Shown piece by piece: positions 1-7,936 of a stretch of 64,000 bases of DNA. Each line of letters starts with the position of its first letter. Position 1 is the first letter of the stretch. This DNA is from Bacteroidetes bacterium GWF2_43_63 (GTDB lineage: Bacteria > Bacteroidota > Bacteroidia > Bacteroidales > DTU049): contig MEOQ01000028.1 in assembly GCA_001769275.1 (NCBI GenBank), positions 57,986 to 121,985 of the forward strand, in the 5' to 3' direction. The notes beneath the pieces were generated by a model that ran no database searches, was not told where the DNA came from, and saw nothing but the letters and a program-made list of their open reading frames with translations. The position numbers and the translations under genes were made by a program.

Positions 1-834
1 GTCAATAAAACCATTTGTCACCTGACAAAAATAAATACCTTGTGAATACTGATTCATTTTAGAATATGTTCCTGTCAGAATCATTGTTTCTTCATCAATC
101 CTGTATGGAGTTACTGATAAAAGACCATTTTCAAAGTTTTCGGAGATTTTGACAGGATCATTAATAGTATTGTTTTTTGTAATACTAATAATATAGGTTT
201 CATAAGATCCATTTTCATTGTACACATATTCAATGAAAAAAATTTCTTTTGTCCTTTCCAGAACCTGAAAGTAGAATAAATCAAGTGATTTCGAGGTTCT
301 TGAACCGAAATGAAAAGGAATTTCTGTTCCTGTTCCGGATTCAAGATCAATATTGTATAACTCATGACCTTCTTTTGTAAACATGTATAAGTAAGCCTGA
401 TCTCCCAACACTATCATATTATCAATTGATGCTTTTGGTTCGATGGCTACCTTTGTTCCCGATACTTCCTGCATATTTATCTGTATTTCCGAAATGAACA
501 ACTCTCCTTTTTTCCAGTTATTGTACAAAATGAATAAGCTTTCATCATTGCTATATGACAGATCGTAATTTAATCCTTCTGGCACCAGTATGGTTTCTGT
601 TTTTATCAATTCCAGATCGCTATTGTAAAAATCATATTTTTCTTCGATCTGTCCATCAACCTCTTTATCTGCTGTGGATGCCATAACAAAGAATCCCTCA
701 GAAGAATGATAGATCTTTTCATATGAATAACCTTTCCGCAGTTCAATTTCGATGCGTTTTTCGGTTGCTAGCTGAGCGGTTGATGCAAAAGAAAGCATCG
801 CGCAGAAAATGAAAAGAAATTTTTGTTTTTTCAT
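1..834 (-). CDS. Secreted hypothetical protein, truncated by the window edge
   Basis: The frame is open from an ATG at 834 down to base 1, giving 278 codons with no stop, so the C-terminus lies outside the window. The first 20 or so residues (MKKQKFLFIFCAMLSFASTAQ) form a typical signal peptide ending in a TAQ cleavage site, so the protein is probably exported to the periplasm or surface. The rest is rich in beta-type sequence with repeated 'IYFCQV'/'YLYMF'-like strands, which could be a propeller-like fold, but I recognise no family. A TATATTTG box just upstream supports this start. The function is unknown. The call that it is a real gene is firm. Confidence 0.8.
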   Translation of the reverse strand, partial: MKKQKFLFIFCAMLSFASTAQLATEKRIEIELRKGYSYEKIYHSSEGFFVMASTADKEVDGQIEEKYDFYNSDLELIKTETILVPEGLNYDLSYSNDESLFILYNNWKKGELFISEIQINMQEVSGTKVAIEPKASIDNMIVLGDQAYLYMFTKEGHELYNIDLESGTGTEIPFHFGSRTSKSLDLFYFQVLERTKEIFFIEYVYNENGSYETYIISITKNNTINDPVKISENFENGLLSVTPYRIDEETMILTGTYSKMNQYSQGIYFCQVTNGFID

Positions 835-852
835 ACAATTGATAATTTTCAA

Positions 853-860
853 CAAATATA
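853..860 (-). promoter_or_regulatory. -7 promoter box for the secreted gene at 834
   Basis: TATATTTG on the minus strand fits the Bacteroidota TAnnTTTG -7 consensus and sits about 19 bases before the ATG. A TTTG at 881-878 is a possible -33 element, but at 17 bases the spacing is slightly short. Confidence 0.5.
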
Positions 861-873
861 GGAGAAATGTTTA

Positions 874-930
874 ATACCAAATTGAAATTGCAGATTGTCC
901 AAAGACGTACTTCAATTTCAAATTTGGTAT
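874..930. repeat. Imperfect inverted repeat in the 835-1055 gap
   Basis: The left arm at 874-890 (ATACCAAATTGAAATTG) is nearly complementary to the right arm ending at 930. A second weaker inverted repeat (GCCGTTGAAAA and TTTTCAACACGGC) follows at about 933-976. The pair may be a small dispersed element or a transcript 3' structure. No gene is seen in this gap. Confidence 0.45.
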
Positions 931-1055
931 GTGCCGTTGAAAAATAATGAACAAATAAATTGTTTTCAACACGGCATTTATGCCGTTAGCAAACATAAAT
1001 TGGCAAGCAATCCGGTTTTAATATTGGACTATTATTTAAGTAAACACGGTATAAA

Positions 1056-1086
1056 ATAAAAAAGCGGGCGAAAACTTTCGCCCGCT
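1056..1086 (-). terminator. Rho-independent terminator of amt
   Basis: AGCGGGCGAAA and TTTCGCCCGCT form a strong GC stem at 1063-1086, followed on the minus strand by a T run. It lies 30 bases after the amt stop codon. Confidence 0.85.
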
Positions 1087-1114
1087 ACATTCAAATTGTA
1101 CCCAAACACAAAAC

Positions 1115-2332
1115 TCAGAGAGCGCCTGAATCGTAAGCGTTTTCACCATGAATGGAGCTGTCTAATCCTTCCATTTCCTGTGCTTCACTAACGCGAACTT
1201 TTACAAACAGATTGATAAGAATAAGCATAATGTAGGTGAAAATAAAGGCGTAGGCACCGGCAGCAACCACGGCTACTATTTCTTTGAAGAAAAAATCGCT
1301 GCCACCGAAATACAATCCGTCGGCTCCGGCTGCATTAACGGCTGTAGAGGCAAAAACACCCAGCAGAACAGTTCCGATAACACCTCCGATTCCGTGAACA
1401 CCCCAAACATCAAGCGCATCATCCCATTTCATTCTGTTTTTTAATTGCACGGCCAGATAACAAACAGCGCCTGCGGCAATGCCAATAATCGGAGATGCCC
1501 ATAGCGGAACAAACCCGGCGCAAGGCGTAATGGTTGCCAATCCTGCAATGGAACCGGTCAGAAGTCCGATTAACTTTGGTCTGCCGACGTGTATCCATTC
1601 AATGATAACCCACGCCACGGTTGCAAACGATGCAGCAATATCGGTGTTTAAAAAGGCCAGCGAAGTTATGTTGTCAACAGCCACTTCGCTGCCGGCATTG
1701 AAGCCATACCAGCCGAACCAAAGCAGTCCGCTTCCGATTGCGACCAGCGGAATGCTGTTGGGCGTGCTGTTTTTATCAACGCGGGCACCGACATAAAAAA
1801 CAGATGCCAGTGCTGCAAATCCGGCGGTTGCATGAACAACAATACCTCCGGCAAAATCAAGAACACCCCAGTCGGCCAGTAGCCCCCCGCCCCAGATCAT
1901 GTGTACAAATGGGTAATAAACCAGAATTTGCCACACGGTTAAAAAGATCATATACGATTTGAAAGTCACGCGGTTTGCAAATGCTCCGGTAATGAGTGCC
2001 GGTGTGATAATGGCAAACATCATCTGATAGGCAATGAAAACAAATTCGGGAATTTGTCCGTTGGTGTACATCGAATCCATTCCAACTCCAGCCAGAAAAG
2101 CCTTGTCGAAATTGCCGAAAATGCCGCCGTCACCACCACTGAAACAAAGTGAATAACCGAAAGCAACCCATAAAACCGTTGTCCAGCCAAGCGAAACAAA
2201 ACTTTGTATCATGACGCCCAAAATATTTCGTTTGGTGGCCAATCCACCGTAGAAAAATGCCAGACCCGGAGTCATGAGCATTACAAGGCTTGTTGCAAGC
2301 AACATAAAGCCGGTTGAACCTGTGTCAATCAT
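1115..2332 (-). CDS. amt: Ammonium transporter, Amt family
   Basis: This is an inner-membrane ammonium channel of the Amt/Mep/Rh family, which moves ammonium or ammonia into the cell. The 405-residue length is normal. It opens with the TM1 pattern MLMTPGLAFFYGG, and both pore histidines are visible in GGIVVHATAGF and DVWGVHGIGG, with about eleven hydrophobic segments in between. An AGGAG lies about ten bases before the ATG. It is the downstream gene of a two-gene unit with the outer-membrane protein at 2352-3122, 20 bases away. No GlnK/PII gene is present beside it, which is unusual because amt is often paired with glnK. The identification is secure. Confidence 0.95.
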   Translation of the reverse strand: MIDTGSTGFMLLATSLVMLMTPGLAFFYGGLATKRNILGVMIQSFVSLGWTTVLWVAFGYSLCFSGGDGGIFGNFDKAFLAGVGMDSMYTNGQIPEFVFIAYQMMFAIITPALITGAFANRVTFKSYMIFLTVWQILVYYPFVHMIWGGGLLADWGVLDFAGGIVVHATAGFAALASVFYVGARVDKNSTPNSIPLVAIGSGLLWFGWYGFNAGSEVAVDNITSLAFLNTDIAASFATVAWVIIEWIHVGRPKLIGLLTGSIAGLATITPCAGFVPLWASPIIGIAAGAVCYLAVQLKNRMKWDDALDVWGVHGIGGVIGTVLLGVFASTAVNAAGADGLYFGGSDFFFKEIVAVVAAGAYAFIFTYIMLILINLFVKVRVSEAQEMEGLDSSIHGENAYDSGAL

Positions 2333-2351
2333 TTTTATATTCTCCTATTTT

Positions 2352-3122
2352 TTAAAGTGTGAATCCAAAAACCAAAAATATATTTTCCGCCATGGGGTTT
2401 ACAATGAAAGAAGTTGACAATGGTAGCGTGAAATCTCCGCTTATTTTCACATCCTTTTTTACTTTTAATCCGAGATTGACAAATCCCATTGTGTTGCCGT
2501 AAAACCCGCGTGAAACGCCTGCCAGTTTATCGGCATCGTTTGGTTTGTTCGGTGTGAAGCCCGCAAAAAGATCGTAGCTGGTACTACCACATTTACCACT
2601 GTAGCACAATTCCATATAGGTCGAATAAAACAACTTGCCATCGGCATGTCGGGTATCGGCGCCGTAAAAATTGGCAGCAACAAGAAACGACAAAGGCAGT
2701 TCTTCGGTTCCTTTCCATTTAATGGTGCCTTCGAAAATGTGCCCGCTCAATGAGTCGTTGTATTCAAAGTAATTATTGAATGCTCCCGGGGTTTCGTTCG
2801 GAAAGAAATAATCGGTAACCGTAATATCAATCTTGTCTTTCAGCGTGTAGGTGAGAAACAAATCGGTTTCTTGCGCCTGTGAAAAATTATTGGTGGCAAA
2901 TGCGCCCCAAACTCCGAATGTAAAGTTGAAACCAGTGAGCGAAACCGTAGGCTGAATGCTGGGTGACGAGCCAAAATCACTTCCCCGCCACACGTAGCGA
3001 CTCATGATATCTGCCCCACTGTTTAATTCTACCTTTGATGTGTCTTTTTCCTGACCTTCCATGAAATAAGGAATCAGAGACACGCAAAGAAAAAAGAATA
3101 CTGATAAAAATTTTTGCTTCAT
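2352..3122 (-). CDS. Outer-membrane beta-barrel protein (TorF-like putative porin)
   Basis: The protein has 256 residues with a signal peptide (MKQKFLSVFFFLCVSLIPYFMEGQ) and then the pattern ADIMSRYVWRGSDFGSSPSIQPTVSL. This is typical of small Bacteroidota barrels in which 'Y-V-W-R-G' begins a strand. It ends in a phenylalanine-rich strand (FLVFGFTL), as outer-membrane barrels do. I chose the ATG at 3122 because the longer frame starts at a TTG and would bury the signal peptide. It precedes amt closely, so a role in nitrogen-compound uptake across the outer membrane is an inference from context only. The exact substrate cannot be told. Confidence 0.75.
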   Translation of the reverse strand: MKQKFLSVFFFLCVSLIPYFMEGQEKDTSKVELNSGADIMSRYVWRGSDFGSSPSIQPTVSLTGFNFTFGVWGAFATNNFSQAQETDLFLTYTLKDKIDITVTDYFFPNETPGAFNNYFEYNDSLSGHIFEGTIKWKGTEELPLSFLVAANFYGADTRHADGKLFYSTYMELCYSGKCGSTSYDLFAGFTPNKPNDADKLAGVSRGFYGNTMGFVNLGLKVKKDVKISGDFTLPLSTSFIVNPMAENIFLVFGFTL

Positions 3123-3218
3123 ATGCTTCGTTTTAATTCGAAGCAAAGCAATAAATACTGCGTCAGATGTACAATACCGAATTAACGGAAATGATTACGT
3201 GGCTTTCTGAAAAAGTCC

Positions 3219-3233
3219 TACGTGATTCACGTA
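3219..3233. promoter_or_regulatory. Palindromic possible operator upstream of the porin-amt unit
   Basis: TACGTGATTCACGTA is a perfect 7+1+7 palindrome about 97 bases before the porin start. It could bind a dimeric regulator. No -7 box could be placed with certainty next to it. Confidence 0.35.
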
Positions 3234-3244
3234 TTTTTCTAAAA

Positions 3245-3313
3245 TCAGATTTCGATGATTTTATTTCGGATGGCATATTTAATCAGCTCAACTATTCCTG
3301 ACTTCGACACTTT
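3245..3313 (-). pseudogene. Duplicated 3' end of a response-regulator gene
   Basis: In frame on the minus strand this reads GIVELIKYAIRNKIIEI and then a stop, matching the last 15 residues of the intact regulator at 3677-4336. Bases 3241-3289 match 3673-3721 at 48 of 49 positions. Upstream of the matching part the frame runs into a stop at about 3327, so nothing functional remains. The copy lies on the far side of a repeat element with terminal inverted repeats (3295-3674). It therefore looks like a by-product of that insertion or of a tandem duplication. Confidence 0.7.
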
Positions 3314-3674
3314 GCGTTTTCTTTCTTAAAGAATACTGACGTCCGGAGGATGTCAAACAATAATAGCGTCCGGCGAACTTGTCACGTTTTACGTGAAGCC
3401 GGATGTAGAATAGCACAAAAAACAAGACCCCGTCAGGGTCTAACACCCCTGTTATCGTGAAAAAATATTGTTTTGATTATCCTTTATTTGACCTCTCCGA
3501 GGTCGGTTTTTTTCTTTCTCTTTCCCGGCTTTGCCGGGCTATTATTATTTGACCTGCGCTGCAGGTCGGTTAAAATTCATGACATGCATTGATACTCTTC
3601 AATTCTATTCATTGGATGTATCATCACAAAACTATAAAAATATAACCATAGTGTCCTAATGGCGAAGTCAGGAA
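3295..3674. mobile_element. Non-coding element with 12-bp terminal inverted repeats
   Basis: The ends are TTCCTGACTTCG (3295-3306) and its exact complement CGAAGTCAGGAA (3663-3674). The inside is a chain of short palindromes (3337-3567): GTCCGGAGGATG-type, GACCCCGTCAGGGTC, GACCTCTCCGAGGTC, CCGGCTTTGCCGG and GACCTGCGCTGCAGGTC. The same chain recurs at 12951-13165. The element is flanked by a 49-bp direct duplication of the end of the adjacent regulator gene. No ORF is carried. It may be mobilised in trans, in the manner of REP/RAYT or MITE elements. Confidence 0.55.
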
Positions 3675-3676
3675 AA

Positions 3677-4336
3677 TCAGATTTCAATGATTTTATTTCG
3701 GATGGCATATTTAATCAGCTCCACCGTTGTTTTTAATTCCAGTTTCTGCATGATATGCGTTTTGTGAGTCTCAACAGTGCGAATGCTGATAAATAGTTTC
3801 CCGGCAATTTCCAGATTGGAAAGTCCTTCGCAGAACAGGTGTAGCACTTCGTTTTCGCGTTGAGACAATGGCTCTGTCGATGGATCCGGATTTTCTTCTT
3901 TTTCCAGTTTTCGCATCAGAGCTTTTCGCAGCACGTCGGAAGTGGCTTCACCGAAATATTCTTCGCCGGCATAAAGCCGACGTATGGCATCGGTGAGTTC
4001 GCGCGCCGGAATGTTTTTTGGCAGATACCCTTTTGCGCCAGCTTTAATAGCACGAATGATATATTCTTCATCGTTGTGCATGGAAAGAATGAGTACTGGT
4101 AAAGCAGGTCTCATCTGCAAAATCAGCGGAAGCGCATCAATCCCCGATTTGTCGGGAAGCGAAATATCGAGAATAAGAACATCGGGAAAAGTGTTCTCCA
4201 GCGTATTAAGAGCTTCTGCAGCCGAACTGGCCTCAGCAACGACGTTGATGTCCTGCGTTCCTGAAATGATCGCTTTCACGCCGTCACGCACAATGTCGTG
4301 ATCATCAACCAGCATGATTTTAATTTTATGCTCCAT
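3677..4336 (-). CDS. NarL/FixJ-type response regulator (receiver + LuxR HTH)
   Basis: This 219-residue cytoplasmic transcription regulator has an N-terminal receiver (residues 5-125) with the acidic pair D11/D12 and the phospho-acceptor D57 in DVLILDISLPDKSG. A LuxR/GerE helix-turn-helix follows at about 150-215 (LSQRENEVLHLFCEGLSNLEIAGKLFISIRTVETHKTHIMQKL). Its start overlaps the histidine kinase gene by 11 bases, so the two form a translationally coupled two-component pair. The kinase would phosphorylate D57, and the target genes are unknown. Its 3' end is duplicated at 3241-3289. Confidence 0.92.
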   Translation of the reverse strand: MEHKIKIMLVDDHDIVRDGVKAIISGTQDINVVAEASSAAEALNTLENTFPDVLILDISLPDKSGIDALPLILQMRPALPVLILSMHNDEEYIIRAIKAGAKGYLPKNIPARELTDAIRRLYAGEEYFGEATSDVLRKALMRKLEKEENPDPSTEPLSQRENEVLHLFCEGLSNLEIAGKLFISIRTVETHKTHIMQKLELKTTVELIKYAIRNKIIEI

Positions 4337-6143
4337 GACTTTCGTTTAATGTATAGTGCAGTTCTATTTTTGTTCCACAGTTTTGTTTTGAATCAATATT
4401 CAGGTTGGCACCAATCAGGGCGGCTCTTTCCCTGATATTGGCAAGCCCCTTTCCACGCGCAGTTTCTTCCGATCCGAATCCGCATCCGTTGTCCTGAATT
4501 TGCATCAAAATCAAAGGGGTATTAAAGGAAAATCCAACTTTAATTTCAGAGGCATTGCTGTGTTTTAACGCATTGCTCAATGCTTCCTGTAAAATGCGAT
4601 ACAAATGTGTTGCTTCCATTTCGCTCAGTGGCAGTGTTACTTCGTCGATGGCTTGAATAATTTTTATTCCGGAACTTTCTTCCATTTGATTGCATAAGCT
4701 ACGAAGTGCGCTTGTAAGGCCAAACTCCGACAATTCGGAAGGCGCAAGCCCTTTCGATATTTTACGCAATTCGGTGATTCCCTGATTGACCAATTTTTTC
4801 GAAGCCGCATATGGAGCCAGATTCTGAATGTTTTCGTATTGCCCCATACTTTCCAGTTGAAAACGAGCGGCAACAAAAATCTGTCCTATACCATCGTGCA
4901 ATTCGCGTGAAAGCCGCTGGCGTTCCTTTTCCTGGCCCTCGATAAACGATTCAATCCGTTGACTTCTTTCGGCTTCAAGTTGCAATTCGCGGGTGGATAT
5001 TTCTTGTTGTTGTTCACAAAGCTTCTGCGACATTTCGTTGAAAGCGCCCGCCAGCTCGCCCAGCTCATCGTTGCTTTGATAATCGACCTGCACACCCAGC
5101 TGACCTGTGCTTATTTGTGAAACAGCTGTTTTCAACCGCAAAAGCGGACGTGTAAAAAACCGGGAAAGCCAGAAAGAAACAAAAACGAGAATGAATACAA
5201 TGGCAATGCTTACAAAAAGCAGCGTGTTCCGTAAGTTTAGAAGGGGCATCAGCGCTTCTTTTTTATCGATTTCGGCCAGAATGGCCCAGTCGAGTCCCGG
5301 AATCTGTAAGCGACTGCTGGAACTTAATACCGGAATGCCCCGATAATCATTACTGATCATTTCACCTTCGTTCTGTTGAAAAACCTGTTTGGCAGGAATG
5401 GTTTCCGCTTTCACACTCATGACCGATTTTTTCAAGAAGCGCGATTGGCTGCGCATCATATAGTCGCTGCCGATTATATATACTTCGCCGCTGTATCCAA
5501 GTCCGTTCTGGTCGTTTTGTTCGAGTAAAATACTGTTCAATGCGTCGGCTGAAATACTAATACCAACAGCACCGATGATTTTTGATTTTTCAAGAACAGG
5601 TGCAAAAACGTACATCAGCGGCAAACCATTGGTTGTGTCATAATCGCTTATTTGAACGGCGTTTTCAGCAATTGATTGTTGAGCCGTTATTAGATAATGA
5701 GCGTTATTAACTTCGGAAAAATAGTCAGCAACAATTTGTTTTTTTTGATTTCGGGAAATGATGAAGCTTTTATTGTCGGTTGAAACCAATAGTAGCTGAT
5801 GGTGTCCCGGCCGGTCAAAAACAGCTGAAAAAAGATAATCGCCAGCTGTAGAAAGAGTAAGCGTATCGCCTGATTGCAGTTGTTCGGATTGCTGGTTGAA
5901 TGCTGAAAAAACATTGTTTAATTCCTGCGAAAGCCCAAGTTGCAACACTTCGGTTTGCCGATCGCGGAAGTATTGTTCCAACTGAAATTTTCGCGCATTG
6001 CGAATGGTTTTAAGCTGTGAGAAGGTCCGGTCTGTCACCGAGTCACGTGCAATGCGATACGTAAGCAGTCCGGTAACCGCAATGATGGCAATGCCCGTCA
6101 ACGACAGGAACAATACAAAGCGGTCGCGGAGGTTGGTTTTCAT
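4326..6143 (-). CDS. Membrane sensor histidine kinase, HisKA_3 type
   Basis: The protein has 605 residues in this order: TM1 (about 10-30), an extracytoplasmic Cache-like sensor region (about 35-300), TM2 (about 305-327), HAMP (about 328-382), a short coiled coil, HisKA_3 with phospho-acceptor H416 in SRELHDGIGQ, and a C-terminal HATPase with EALSNALKHSNA, DNGCGFG and GKGLANIRERA. This is the NarX/DesK kinase architecture that partners LuxR-type regulators, and the next gene is exactly that. The stimulus cannot be read from sequence. There are no signs of damage. Confidence 0.92.
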   Translation of the reverse strand: MKTNLRDRFVLFLSLTGIAIIAVTGLLTYRIARDSVTDRTFSQLKTIRNARKFQLEQYFRDRQTEVLQLGLSQELNNVFSAFNQQSEQLQSGDTLTLSTAGDYLFSAVFDRPGHHQLLLVSTDNKSFIISRNQKKQIVADYFSEVNNAHYLITAQQSIAENAVQISDYDTTNGLPLMYVFAPVLEKSKIIGAVGISISADALNSILLEQNDQNGLGYSGEVYIIGSDYMMRSQSRFLKKSVMSVKAETIPAKQVFQQNEGEMISNDYRGIPVLSSSSRLQIPGLDWAILAEIDKKEALMPLLNLRNTLLFVSIAIVFILVFVSFWLSRFFTRPLLRLKTAVSQISTGQLGVQVDYQSNDELGELAGAFNEMSQKLCEQQQEISTRELQLEAERSQRIESFIEGQEKERQRLSRELHDGIGQIFVAARFQLESMGQYENIQNLAPYAASKKLVNQGITELRKISKGLAPSELSEFGLTSALRSLCNQMEESSGIKIIQAIDEVTLPLSEMEATHLYRILQEALSNALKHSNASEIKVGFSFNTPLILMQIQDNGCGFGSEETARGKGLANIRERAALIGANLNIDSKQNCGTKIELHYTLNESHGA

Positions 6144-6209
6144 TTTTAATCAGGTGGTACAAATATACGGGTTCTGTGTTTCTCACAACAGCCCTCTCTA
6201 TATTGAGGT

Positions 6210-6417
6210 TGTCTCAAAATTGAAAATCGTTACGATATTCCATCGTTCCGGCCAAAATTAACCCTCGAAGAGTTCCAAACTCTTCGAGGGTTTTATAAAC
6301 AGGCCGGAATATGGAATCGTCGTAACAGCTTCAAAAACAACGATTCCATATCCTTTCGCTCCTACGTCGCTATCGGACGATGGAATATTGTTTTGAAGAA
6401 GGCTTCGTTTTGAGACA
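6210..6417. mobile_element. MITE-like repeat B, copy 1 (208 bp)
   Basis: It is bounded by perfect 10-bp inverted repeats TGTCTCAAAA and TTTTGAGACA. Inside are nested hairpins: a long imperfect arm (GTTACGATATTCCATCGTTCC with its complement near 6303-6327), a strong inner stem (CCCTCGAAGAGTT and AACTCTTCGAGGG), and a third arm ending in ATGGAATATTGTTTT. A second copy of 207 bp lies at 18764-18970. It carries no ORF. The rest of the 6144-6525 gap holds nothing recognisable. Confidence 0.65.
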
Positions 6418-6525
6418 TCCGCCTTCAGATTGCAGGACCATTATATATTTTACTTTGGTATAATACGGCATTTTGTCTTTTCAAACAAAAAGACAACCTG
6501 AAGTCAACTTAAAACTAATTCAGAC

Positions 6526-7629
6526 TCAATTTCTCCACTCGTAATGATAAATCGCTTTGAAACTGCCGCCGAGGAAAACCGTCAGGGTTTTCTGATCTTT
6601 CTCTTTCGCCCCTTTTTCAAGAGGTTTCTGGCTGATAATTTCAGAGCTAAAATCTTTGGTGAAATAAATTTCTCCGGCGCTATTGGCCAGGTTGAGTCCA
6701 TAAATGCCCTGACTGAATTTGGCCATTTGTTGGTCTGGTCTCCAGCTGGCAGTAGTAGAAATTGTTTTCAGCGTATAGTTCAGTTTTATTTTTTCGCCGG
6801 CAGCAATGTATGTTTGTGGATCCGTCCAGACAACATTGTAGGTCACGCCTGCCAGCAATTTTCCGCTGCTTTTATCGTTGCGTTTTTTGACAATTTCTAT
6901 GTTTCCTTTGTTCCCCGAAAATTTCACCACATCAACCATGTAATCACTGGTTCCTGCCAATGGCTTTTCGCTGGTGTTGGTTGCGTCGTAAAATTCGTAT
7001 TTCACAAAATACCAGCCGGGCTTATTGCCAGCAACGGTTGTGTTGGTGGGTGTTTCGGTAATATTGGAGCGGGTGAGTGTGGCATTCCATTCGTAGGAAT
7101 AAACGGCTTTGAAACCACTGCCCATGTTTACTACTAGTTTTTTGATTTCCTTGTCTTTATATCCCTTGTCAATGGCTTTCTGACTCGAAATTTGTGAGCT
7201 GAAATCTTTATTGAAGTATATTTCTCCGGCGGTATTGGCCAGATAAATGCCATAGATTCCCTGCTCAAATTTGGCGCTTTGCTGCTCTGGTTTCCAGCTT
7301 GTGGAGGACACTGTTTTCAAGGTATAGTTCATGCGAATAATATCACCGGGAAAAATAGTGTTTTGCGGATCGGTCCATGTGACATTATACGTAACGCCGG
7401 CTAGCAACTTTCCACTGCTTTTGTCGTTGCGTTTTTTGACAATTTCTATATTCCCTTTGTTACCCGAAAATTTTGCTACATCGACCATGTAGTCACTTGT
7501 TCCAGCCAGGACCGTTTCGGTAGTTTTGGTGCCGTCGATAAATTCGTATCCGACAAATTTCCATCCGCCCTGTGCGTATGTGATACAAACCGACAACAGA
7601 ACAATGGCAAACAGTAAAAACTTTTTCAT
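6526..7629 (-). CDS. Secreted hypothetical protein with an internal duplication
   Basis: The 367-residue protein has a signal peptide (MKKFLLFAIVLLSVCITYAQ). The mature part consists of two tandem copies of one domain of about 170 residues (roughly 22-195 and 203-366). Shared blocks include LAGTSDYMVDV, KFSGNKGNIEIVKKRNDKSS, GKLLAGVTYNV and AGEIYF-KDFSS-I-SQK. Each copy looks like an all-beta sandwich, which suggests an extracellular binding role, but I do not recognise the family. Neighbouring genes are also exported proteins of unknown role. The near-identity of parts of the two copies points to a fairly recent duplication or to gene conversion. Confidence 0.75.
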   Translation of the reverse strand: MKKFLLFAIVLLSVCITYAQGGWKFVGYEFIDGTKTTETVLAGTSDYMVDVAKFSGNKGNIEIVKKRNDKSSGKLLAGVTYNVTWTDPQNTIFPGDIIRMNYTLKTVSSTSWKPEQQSAKFEQGIYGIYLANTAGEIYFNKDFSSQISSQKAIDKGYKDKEIKKLVVNMGSGFKAVYSYEWNATLTRSNITETPTNTTVAGNKPGWYFVKYEFYDATNTSEKPLAGTSDYMVDVVKFSGNKGNIEIVKKRNDKSSGKLLAGVTYNVVWTDPQTYIAAGEKIKLNYTLKTISTTASWRPDQQMAKFSQGIYGLNLANSAGEIYFTKDFSSEIISQKPLEKGAKEKDQKTLTVFLGGSFKAIYHYEWRN

Positions 7630-7708
7630 AGCAGTATGTTTTAGAGTGATATTGATTCTCGTTATTCAAACAAATATAATAAAACTTTTGAATATGAGTG
7701 GATTTGTT

Positions 7709-7846
7709 TTACTCCAGTTCAAAAGCATCCATATAATTTTTCACAATAAAAACATCACCGTCGCGGAATTCGAGCTCGAGGGAGATATCGTACATGTCAT
7801 AACCCAGACTCATAATTATCCGGAAGTCAGTTAGGCAATTTTCCAT
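7709..7846 (-). CDS. Possible 45-residue ORF in frame after the M15 peptidase gene
   Basis: After the double stop of the peptidase gene (7937) the same frame stays open for about 72 codons to a TAA at 7709. The only ATG is at 7846 and gives 45 residues ending NYMDAFELE. The upstream in-frame part (VPLNNQDDVANYDSTLFFLESKSG) also looks coding but lacks a start codon. It may be the tail of a decayed gene, a read-through extension, or chance. I saw no clear ribosome-binding site. Confidence 0.25.
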   Translation of the reverse strand: MENCLTDFRIIMSLGYDMYDISLELEFRDGDVFIVKNYMDAFELE

Positions 7847-7936
7847 CGCACAACCCGATTTTGATTCGAGAAAAAACAATGTGCTATCATAATTCGCAAC
7901 ATCATCTTGATTATTAAGCGGAACAAACTTTATTTA

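Noticed and set aside
1479..1796. Plus-strand ORFs inside amt and many similar long antisense frames over minus-strand genes (for example 6544-7137, 58052-59065)
   Set aside because: They lie wholly opposite well-supported genes, lack promoters and read as low-complexity or unnatural peptides. They are shadows of the GC-biased third codon positions.
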